This document shows positions 10,791 through 17,658 of a DNA stretch of 17,658 nucleotides, piece by piece. Made by a program: the position numbers and the translations under genes. The DNA comes from Poronia punctata (lineage: Eukaryota > Ascomycota > Sordariomycetes > Xylariales > Xylariaceae). The stretch spans positions 1 through 17,658 of the forward strand of contig MU401890.1 of assembly GCA_022579005.1 (NCBI GenBank), read 5' to 3'. The notes under the pieces were generated by a model. That model searched no databases. It was not told the origin of the DNA and saw only the letters and a program-made list of their open reading frames with translations. Position 1 is the first letter of the stretch, and each line of letters starts with the position of its first letter.

Positions 10791-10815
10791 TATATATATA
10801 TATATATATATATAT
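10791..10815. repeat. TA dinucleotide tract
   Basis: A pure TA tract of about 12 units immediately before repeat B copy 1. Confidence 0.9.
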
Positions 10816-10818
10816 TAT

Positions 10819-11118
10819 AACGTAATTAGCATGCATGCTAATTACACCTTACCTTATAAGGTAGCTATAGGTTTAAAGGGGGCTAGCTTGATTTTTGTTT
10901 TTATATATATAGCTATTATTTTTGCGTTGCTTTTTAAACCTAGATACTTAGCTATCTATTGCACACATAATATACTAAGTCATGCTTTTTAAAATACCTT
11001 TATAAAGCTGTAATTAATGCAAAGCCCTTAAAACCTAGTTAATGCGTTTACTTTAGCTAGACCTCTTTTAGTATAAAGTTAAAGTGACCTTTAAAAACCT
11101 TTCATTTTATTGCAATAT
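10819..11118. repeat. Repeat B, copy 1 (direct repeat)
   Basis: About 300 bp that recurs in the same orientation at 14356-14651. Shared words include AACGTAATTAGCATGCATGC at the start, TTTTTAAACCTAGATACTTA against TTTTTAAACTTAAATACTTA, and TTTTAGTATAAAGTTAAAGT. This copy keeps more C and G (AAAGGGGGCTAGC, GCACACATAAT) and looks less mutated. The two copies bracket the Yih1-type gene, about 3.5 kb apart. It could be an LTR or another terminal repeat of an unknown element; no coding content. Confidence 0.85.
10822..10845. repeat. 24-bp perfect palindrome at the head of repeat B
   Basis: The half-site GTAATTAGCATG is followed directly by its reverse complement, giving a spacer-free 24-bp palindrome. 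In copy 2 (14359 onward) the left half is intact and the right half has decayed. It could be a terminal inverted repeat junction or a dyad binding site. Confidence 0.92.
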
Positions 11119-11586
11119 AATTATAATTTTCTTTTTTTTAACTTATTATAAAAACATATAGTTTTATATAAGTATAAATAACTAAAACAAATTAGCATTA
11201 GCTTATATTTATACTTTTAATTTAAATATATAAGTATATTAGTATATATAGCTAAAATAAAATAGTAAAAGTGAAAAAGATAGTAAAATATATATATTAA
11301 TAAAACTATATTTATAATTATATATTAATTATATATAATAAACCTTATACTTTAATATATTAAATATTATAATAAAAATATATAAATAATATTTTAATTA
11401 AAAAAATAGCTTTTATTATATACTTTTTTTATAGCAAGCTTTATAGCTTATATATTTATAAAATAAAAAGCTATAGCTATTATATTAAATATTTATTTAA
11501 ATATTATTATTAAGTTTAAAAACATAGCTTAAAATAAGAAACTGTTATAAATAACGCGCATTGTAAATCTTATTTAATATAAGTAC
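11119..11586. other. A+T-rich decayed sequence, nothing recognised
   Basis: Non-coding, with long runs of A and T and small self-complementary words. TGTTATAAATAACGCGC at 11543-11559 is unusually GC-containing but could not be assigned. Confidence 0.5.
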
Positions 11587-11655
11587 AACTATATCTTCTT
11601 TACTATATAAGCATCCTTTTAATTATAGTTTCTTAATAACCTATTACTTTTTACA
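11587..11655. repeat. LTR 3'-end fragment, same family as the 4165-9822 element
   Basis: About 69 bp matching the last part of the right LTR: ACTATATCTTCTTTACTATA, AAGCAT, TTAATTATAGTTTC and ACCTATTACTTTTTACA align with 9755-9822, at about 80 percent by eye. It ends in CA, a canonical LTR terminus, 50 bp before the start codon of the next gene. Upstream the match to the LTR is lost at about 11586, so the fragment is truncated. Confidence 0.7.
11604..11610 (+). promoter_or_regulatory. TATA-like element inside the LTR fragment
   Basis: TATATAA about 96 bp before the start codon at 11706, in a segment conserved among the LTR copies (4329-4338, 9761-9770). In an intact LTR this would be the element's own TATA box. 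Here it is the best placed core promoter signal for the Yih1-type gene. Use by the gene is inferred. Confidence 0.35.
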
Positions 11656-11705
11656 GTTATTATACGCAAAGGCACTCTTTATACAGCTGAGGTTGTTTAG
11701 TAACC

Positions 11706-12569
11706 ATGTCGGACGACCTTATAGACGAAATCAAGGCCATCAATTCAATATACGGAGAAGGTTGTTTGGCGTCGTCAAACAATGATCCGTCTACTTATGT
11801 CCTCGCACCTCCAGGGGCATCATCGTCCTTCTTGATGACTTTTCCCTCGAACTACCCCGCAGTGTCGCCGACAATCAACAGTACTAATAGTACTGGTTCA
11901 AGTGGTAAAAGGGGCGATGCAGCGCGGGAATTGGCTCTTCTTCGCCAAGCCCTTGGTAAAGTCTACCAGCCCGGCTTCGTTTGCCTCTTCGACACCATTG
12001 AAGAACTGGGCCACCTGTTGAAAGAAGATATCGGAAATCCGGAGTTGGTGCCTTTGCCACAGGTCAGTCAGCCTAAGTGTGCAGAAGAAAGCGGCAAAGG
12101 TGGAATGTCGAGGACAGCGGTAGACTTATCAGCAATCGAAGAACCTCTATGGACCCTATCCGACCCAGTCATCGAGCTGAAGTCAGTGTTTGTGGCCCGC
12201 TGCGCCCGGGTGTCATCAACTGCGGAGGCGGAGGCCTCTATTCGGCACCTGCTGGCTTCGGATAGAAAGGTCAGGGGGGCAACACATAACATCACTGCCT
12301 GGCGTATTAGGGGACCCAACAAGACGGTATTCCAGGACTGTAATGACGACGGCGAAACGGCTGCCGGTGGACGGCTATTGCACCTCTTGCAGCTGATTGA
12401 TCTTTGGGACGTAATCGTGGTGGTCACCCGGTGGTATGGAGGGCATAAGTTGGGCCCTCGACGGTTTGCGTTGATTAACCAGGCTGCGAGAGACTCATTT
12501 GTGAAGGCGAGCCTGGTGGTAGAGGCCCATAGTAACGACAACGGGCAGAAAAAGAAGGGTACAAAATAA
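11706..12569 (+). CDS. YIH1: RWD and UPF0029 (IMPACT) domain protein, Yih1 family
   Basis: 287 residues, one exon, intact. Yih1/IMPACT proteins bind Gcn1 through the RWD domain and thereby keep the Gcn2 kinase from phosphorylating eIF2-alpha; they are cytosolic. RWD occupies about residues 5-107: DEIKAINSIYGE at 7-18, FPSNYPAVSP at 46-55, and a closing helix FDTIEELGHLL. A low-complexity NSTNSTGSSG lies at 58-67. After a poor linker, the IMPACT domain spans about 155-265, with NDDGETAAGG at 213-222 and the UPF0029 signature at 221-250, including TRWYGG (241-246). The tail is Lys-rich. Residues 1-20 match the usual start of an RWD protein. AATAAA at 12568-12573 overlaps the stop codon. Codon use and base composition are ordinary, so RIP has not reached it. 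The gene is enclosed by LTR sequence on both sides. Confidence 0.9.
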   Translation: MSDDLIDEIKAINSIYGEGCLASSNNDPSTYVLAPPGASSSFLMTFPSNYPAVSPTINSTNSTGSSGKRGDAARELALLRQALGKVYQPGFVCLFDTIEELGHLLKEDIGNPELVPLPQVSQPKCAEESGKGGMSRTAVDLSAIEEPLWTLSDPVIELKSVFVARCARVSSTAEAEASIRHLLASDRKVRGATHNITAWRIRGPNKTVFQDCNDDGETAAGGRLLHLLQLIDLWDVIVVVTRWYGGHKLGPRRFALINQAARDSFVKASLVVEAHSNDNGQKKKGTK

Positions 12570-12573
12570 TAAA
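12568..12573 (+). terminator. AATAAA polyadenylation-like signal
   Basis: AATAAA overlaps the TAA stop codon (12567-12569). With an LTR starting at 12589, true 3'-end formation probably falls inside the LTR. Confidence 0.35.
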
Positions 12574-12588
12574 GCGCCTTGTAATATC

Positions 12589-12798
12589 TGTTAGAACTTA
12601 GCAACTAGCAGGAAAACGTATAATTGATTATATTAAGGGTAAAAAGAGATTGTCTTTTATAGACTTTTTAAATGTTAAATAGGTAAAGGGAGACTTTTAA
12701 TAAAAAAGGGTTTTTATAGTAGTTTTTATTATAACTATATTTTTTATTTTATAAGCATTTTACTATTATAGTTATTTTAATAATATAGTATTTTAATA
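12589..12798. repeat. LTR, same family, directly after the Yih1-type gene
   Basis: About 210 bp starting TGTTAGAACTTAGCAA (left LTR: TGTTAAAACCTAGTAA) and ending GTATTTTAATA. Shared blocks include ATTGATTATATTA, GGTAAAAAGAGA, TAGTAGTTTTTATTATA and TTATAAGCATT. It begins 19 bp after the stop codon. Homology continues into the element interior, so it is the left LTR of a further, mostly degraded copy. Confidence 0.8.
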
Positions 12799-13217
12799 TA
12801 TTTTTTAATAAAAAAACTAACTTAATAAATTATTTATAATAAAAATAAAATATTAAATAATAGTATATAAAACGTTATAAAAATAAATATTATATATTTA
12901 ATTACCTTAATTAATATCTTTATTTTTATATATTTATAGTAATTATTTAAGTTATTTTTAAGCTAAAAATTTTAATATTTACTAAATTAACTTATTAAAA
13001 AAATTTAATATTATTATTATTATTATATAATAAATAATAAGTCTACTTTAAAGATAACTAAGTAGTTACTATTAAAGTAAAAAAGCGTTTAGTATATATT
13101 AATAAATTAAGCAACAATTAATTTAAACTTAAAAAAATAAGCAAGTCTTATTTTAAAAGATATAATGTATATAGTGCATTAATTAAAAAATTAACCGCGC
13201 GCTTTATAGATTATATT
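12799..13217. mobile_element. 5' interior remnant of a second copy of the LTR element
   Basis: Directly after the LTR the sequence still follows the interior of the 4165-9822 element: TAATAAAAAAACTAACTTAA against 4393 onward, and TTACTAAATTAACTTATTA at about 12978 against AACTAGATTAACTTATTA at about 4571. The match fades towards 13100. It is non-coding, with a short ATT tract at 13010-13025. Where this copy ends and whether it has a right LTR is not visible. Confidence 0.55.
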
Positions 13218-14340
13218 ATAACTATTTTAAGTTTATTAATAATAAGGTTATATATAATAATTAATAAGAAAAAAGGTTTATACACTAGGTATAAAGTATG
13301 CGCGCTGCGCATTATTTATATAGCACTAAGTAAAAATACCTTTAAATTGTTTAAAAATTATAACGTTAAAAATAGAGCTAAAATAAAAAGTGCGCAATAT
13401 TAAAAAAGTAAAAAGCGCAAATCGCATTTTACTTACTAGTTAATTAAGCAACAAGTATAATTTACCTTATAGGTTTTATAAATAAAGCGCAGGTTAAACT
13501 GCTTAACTTATATATAACTAAGATAAATATAAGTGTTGCTTAAATATAAAAGTTAAATAATGCGCACTTATAAACTAGTTATATATATATATTAATTAAT
13601 TTTATATGTTTAATATATATACTAGCTACGCTAATCTTAGCACTGTTTTTTACTTTTTACTTTATTAAATATAGTTAATATAATCTATTAAATATTATAA
13701 ATATAAATATATAAATTATATAAAAAGGCTTTTTAATTGTTTTTTATTATAGCTAGAAAATATATATATTAAAATAGTATAACTTTGTTTTTAATATTAT
13801 AATATATTTTTACCTAGTTTTATAGATTATTAATTAATATATTAAATAATTTTAATAAATTATATTAACTATACTTAGTACAGTAGAAAATAAAAAAGGT
13901 AATTAGTGCTTTAAATTAGCAGAGCTATATTATATACTAAATATATAAAATTAACTAATATATATATATATATATATAACTAATTTATAAGTACTTATTG
14001 CTTTACCTTTATAGTTAAGCAATACTTATATTTACTTTAATTATATATATATTAAGTAGTTTAACCTTTGCTTTATTTATAGTAGCTATAAAGTAAAATA
14101 TGCTTATTGTTTAATTAAGTAAAAAATAAAACATGCTTTATATTTTTTACTTTTTTTACATTACGCGCTTTTTATTTTAGCTTTATTTTTAAATTTATAA
14201 TTATTAGATAAATTAAAAGTATTTTTACTTAGTGCTATATAAATAATATATAACGTCCATTTTTTATACTAAGTATATACTTTACTTTTTTAGTTAATTA
14301 TTATATATAACCTTGTTATTAAGAAATTTTAAATAATTAT
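13218..14340. repeat. ~1.1-kb long inverted repeat (arms 13218-13693 and 13851-14340)
   Basis: The left arm read forward matches the right arm read in reverse complement over nearly 480 bp. Matched blocks are AATAAGGTTATATATAATAA, ATTATTTATATAGCACTAAG followed by TAAAAATAC, GCTAAAATAAAAAG, TATAAATAAAGC, ATATAAGTGTTGCTTAA and ATAGTTAATATAATCTATTA. Differences are largely C/T and G/A. About 157 bp separates the arms, and weaker pairing may continue inwards. The left arm keeps many GCGC words (CGCGCGC, ATGCGCGCTGCGCAT) that are reduced in the right arm. There is no open frame. It could be a foldback element, long terminal inverted repeats of a collapsed DNA transposon, or two inverted copies of a small element. 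Confidence 0.85.
13959..13978. repeat. TA dinucleotide tract within the right arm
   Basis: A pure TA tract of 10 units inside the inverted-repeat right arm; the left arm has a shorter equivalent at about 13581-13592. Confidence 0.85.
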
Positions 14341-14355
14341 AGCGCAATATATTGC

Positions 14356-14651
14356 AACGTAATTAGCATGCATGCTTATTATGCCTTATGTTATAGGGTA
14401 GCTATAGGACTAAAAAGGACTAGCTTGTTTTTTGTTTTTATATACAGCTATTATTTTGCGTTACTTTTTAAACTTAAATACTTAGCTATTTATTATATAT
14501 ATAATATACTAAGTTATGCTTTTTAAAATATTTTTATAAAGCTATAATTAGTATAAAGCTTTTAAACCCTAGTTAATACGTTTATTTTAGCTAAATCTTT
14601 TTTAGTATAAAGTTAAAGTAATCTTTAAAGATTTTTAATTTTATTATAATA
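14356..14651. repeat. Repeat B, copy 2 (direct repeat)
   Basis: About 296 bp, same orientation as 10819-11118, more A+T-rich than that copy. AACGTAATTAGCATGCATGC is retained, but the second half of the palindrome has decayed. It starts only 15 bp after the right arm of the long inverted repeat. A separate perfect 12-bp palindrome GCAATATATTGC lies just before it at 14344-14355. Confidence 0.85.
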
Positions 14652-17600
14652 GTAATTTTGTTTAAATATAAGATTTATAAGAGCTTTTTTTTATAAAGCA
14701 AACTATATATAAAAAATAAAAAGCTAGGAATTAATAATATGCTTATATATACAAACGCGCTTAAGCTAAAAATATAATAAGTTTTTATAACTACTAATAA
14801 TTTAACTAAAAAAACAAAAATAAAATACTAAGTTACTTTAAACTTTAAAAATTATAAAAATTAGCTAAAAGCCTTAGTGCAAAAATAATATATTATAAAA
14901 AAGCTTTAAAAATAGCTAAGTTATTATAGTTTAAAACTAAGCAATAAAAGCTATATAAATTAAGCTATAAAGCTAAAACTATAAAATATAACTTAGTTAG
15001 CTTACTACTTTTAGTTTAATAAAGCTATAAAATTATAACTTAAAAAATACTTTTAATAATAATTTAAAAAAACTAAAAATATAAAAGAACTAAAAAGAAA
15101 CTAAAAAATAAATAGCTAAAAAACTAAAAGAACTAGAAAATAAGTAGCTAAAAAATTAAAAAAACTAAAAAACTAAAAAGATTTAAACATTATAATAAAT
15201 AAAAAAAGATAGCGTATTTTATAAAGTATAAAATAGGTTTGCTATACTTAAAGCTGCATATATATAAGCTAGTAGTTAAAAACTAAAATAATTTAAAAAT
15301 TAAACTTTTAATAAAAACTTTAAAAATTAATAGCTTGCTTAAGCAAAAGCTTTTAAAATTTTAACTAAATATAAATACTAGCTAATACCTTTTTATTATA
15401 TATTTTTTTTAATTAATACTAGCTTTATAACATTTTTGCATTTTATTATTTTAGCTTATATTACTTTTTATAGTTTTTTTTTTAATATGTTGCTTTTTAT
15501 AAAACTTTATAATCTTATAAATAAAAACTACAATTTAAGCTATTACTTTGTGCTACTTAAACTTTTTACTTTAAAATAATACTAAAGTAGTTTACTAAAC
15601 TTTATTTTTATTTAAAAAGCAATGTTTTTAATTATTTACTTATATTTAGCTAGCTTTATTTTGCTTTTTATTATTAACTTAAAACTAAAAGCTTTTAAGT
15701 TAGCTAAAACTTTTGCTTTATTATTACTTTTTATTTAAAAACTTATTTTAACTTTTATTTTTAATACTTTAATTATAAGCTATAAAAATTTAATTTTAGT
15801 TTTTACTAACTATTTTGCTACTTTTTTATATAACCTTTGCATTTTTTAGCAATATATAACTTACTTTAACCTTTTAAAGCATTTTAACCTTTTTTTTAAT
15901 AGTATTAAAGTAATAAACTAACTTAAAAAGGTTTTTTATTATTTTAATAATTATTATATAACTTTAAAAGTTTATATTTAACTATTATTTTAATATGCTT
16001 TAACTTATAAGGTTTATAAGTAGTTAATCTTTTTTAAAAGATTATATAAACTAAAATATTGCTTATAGTGCTATTAAGCATTATTTTTGTTTAAATAATT
16101 CTAAGCAAAAGTTTTTTACTATTGCTATACTTTATAACTATAAAAAAATATTTTAATTAAATAATATTAAAAGCTTATATAAATATTTTTAATAATATTG
16201 TTTTTTTACTAAAATATTAAAGCTTAAAATAAACTAAATTTTAATAACGTTATAATTTAAAGCTTTTTATAAAAAATATTTAATTTTATAATTTAAGCTA
16301 TTTTTTTTATTAATTAAGATTTAATAACTTTAAATAACTTACTTATAAAAACCTTTATAATAAGCTTAATTTTTAAGCTATAAACAAATTTTGCTTTTAA
16401 AAATACTAAAAAAAAAGTAAAAAAAAATTTAGTTTATTTAAAAAAAAGTCTAAGCTTTTTAAAAAAACTTAATAAACTTTTTTACTTATACTTTATTAAA
16501 GCTATTATAACTTAGCTTAAAAATTAACAAAATGCTTAATAAGTAAAAAGTATAGCTATAGTTAATAGCTAACTAATAACTATTATAAAATAAAAGCTTA
16601 TTATTATTATAAACAACTTTACTTTATATTTTTAAAAAATTAAAATTATAATAAGTTAGCTAAAAACTATTATAAAAAAATAATAAAAAATAATAAATTA
16701 ACTAGCCTTTTAGCTTTTTATTAATTATAATTAGCAAAGCATATAAGCTATAATATATTTAATAAACTAATAAAGCAACTATAATAAATAAAAATAAAAA
16801 AGTTACTAAAGCTATTTAAATTAAAAAGTATTTAGTTATAAGTATTAAATATGTTTAAAAAACTTTTACTTATAATAAAACTATTTAAAAGCATATAATT
16901 TTAATAAAAACAAAATTATATACTTTAATAGTTAGTAGTACTTTAAAAAAAAGCGCTTATTTAAGCATATTTAATATATTGCTTTATTTAGTAACGTTAT
17001 TATATTTAGCTAAAAGCATAAAAGTATTAAAATTAAAGCATTATACTATATTTAAAAAAATAACTTAGCTAATAATTATAATTTTTACTTTTTAGCATAT
17101 TATAAACTTAAAAAGCATAATTTAATTTTATAAAATATAGCTTTTAAAGTAGTATAATAGTTATAAACAAAGTATATTTAACTAGTATAAGTAGCTAATG
17201 CTTAAAATTAACAAAACGCTTTAGCTATAAAAAGCATTACTAATATTAAATTTTTTGCTTATACTAGCAATATAAGCATAATTAAAGCTTTATACTAAAA
17301 TAATAACTTGTTTATATATAAAAGTAAAAGCTACGTTTATATAAATTAAACTTAAAATTTTATTTATATTATTATTATTAACTTTAATAGTATAAAAGTT
17401 ATAAAAAAAGTTAAAAATAATAATAATAAAATAATTGCTAAAATATTTATTATTAATTAATATAAGCTATTTTTTATATAAGTTTACTTTTATTAAAAGC
17501 TTATAAAAGTTTTTATTTAAAAAAATAAAAATATTTTATTATAATTAAATATTTAATTAGTTGCTTTAAAAGTTAAAATGTTTAATTTACTTTTTATTAC

Positions 17601-17658
17601 TATAAAAAATATATTTAAAAGTAAAAAAGCTAATATAAAATAAGCGCTTAATATTTAT
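14652..17658. other. ~3 kb A+T-rich decayed repeat DNA to the window end
   Basis: RIP-like composition throughout, with no open frame and no gene. The + strand is A-rich from about 14760 to 15370 and then becomes T-rich to about 16000, which suggests parts of two elements or coding strands facing each other. Apart from the Lys-rich remnant listed separately, I recognise nothing. No clear match to the LTR family was found here by eye. Confidence 0.6.
14990..15350 (+). pseudogene. Lys/Glu/Leu-rich coding-like remnant, possibly transposon-derived
   Basis: Read in the frame of 15121, the A-rich stretch gives K/L/E-rich text such as IAKKLKELENK. It is broken by TAA and TAG but never TGA, as if Gln codons CAA/CAG had been hit by RIP. 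A charged, coiled-coil-like segment of this kind is common in gag proteins and in the tails of fungal DDE transposases. TGA is rare in all such DNA and stops are not depleted here, so this is a weak call and no family is assigned. Confidence 0.3.

Larger units (their letters stand above)
9823..10818. other. A+T-rich block with TATAAGTACTTATA palindromes
   Basis: Non-coding and RIP-like. The palindromic motif TATAAGTACTTATA or parts of it recurs near 9850-9865, 9880-9905 and several times in 10060-10195, which sets 9840-10200 apart from the rest. From 10200 to 10790 I see nothing recognisable, only decayed sequence with frequent AAGC and AGCTT words. Confidence 0.6.

Noticed and set aside
3042..11655. 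Mitochondrial or other organelle DNA because of very high A+T
   Set aside because: It is continuous with nuclear genes that have spliceosomal introns, contains LTRs with a target duplication, and has no organelle genes.
12061..12085. A short intron in the Yih1-type gene (CACAG-GTCAGT...GTGCAG)
   Set aside because: It would be only about 23 bp, the frame is open through it, and the linker there is not conserved enough to require removal.
12068..12604. Minus-strand open frame of 178 codons across the Yih1-type gene
   Set aside because: It is antisense to the conserved IMPACT domain and its start lies inside the LTR; its translation has no recognisable features.
3042..17658. Fungal centromere
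   Set aside because: A+T-rich RIP-type DNA with LTR elements would fit, but an intact gene lies inside and size and context cannot be seen. CENP-A ChIP would decide it.

Overview
The window looks like nuclear DNA of a filamentous ascomycete (Pezizomycotina-type). The evidence is short 54-68 bp introns with GT/AG ends and CTAAC-like branch points, compact genes of ordinary base composition, and abrupt passage into very A+T-rich DNA. In that DNA CpA/TpG are scarce, TpA is abundant and no open frame survives, which is the pattern left by repeat-induced point mutation (RIP). No species is claimed.

Layout. Positions 1-138 are an ATT microsatellite and 139-704 a promoter region. Positions 705-3041 carry an intact five-exon gene for acetoacetyl-CoA synthetase (698 residues). 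It ends in Ala-Lys-Leu, a possible peroxisomal import signal, and its promoter has a CCGAGG fatty-acid-response-like box. Directly after its stop codon the sequence turns A+T-rich for about 8.5 kb (3042-11655). That block holds a RIP-degraded LTR retrotransposon (4165-9822) with two recognisable LTRs and an intact 5-bp target duplication CTAGT, a perfect 58-bp tandem duplication, and one copy of a ~300-bp repeat (repeat B) that begins with a 24-bp perfect palindrome.

A host-like island of only ~930 bp (11656-12588) follows, holding one intact intronless gene (11706-12569) for an RWD + UPF0029/IMPACT protein of the Yih1 family, a regulator of Gcn1/Gcn2 signalling. The island is bounded on both sides by LTR ends of the same family as the retrotransposon: an LTR 3' end finishes 50 bp before the start codon, and a fresh LTR begins 19 bp after the stop codon.

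From 12589 to the end the DNA is A+T-rich again: an LTR with the start of its element, a ~1.1-kb near-continuous inverted repeat (13218-14340), the second copy of repeat B (14356-14651), and ~3 kb of decayed sequence with a Lys/Glu/Leu-rich coding-like remnant.

The two genes are not functionally linked by position. The interest lies in two healthy genes set in or against a RIP-degraded compartment, and in how closely the repeats press on the Yih1-type gene. I found no tRNA, rRNA, CRISPR array or clearly new multi-gene system.
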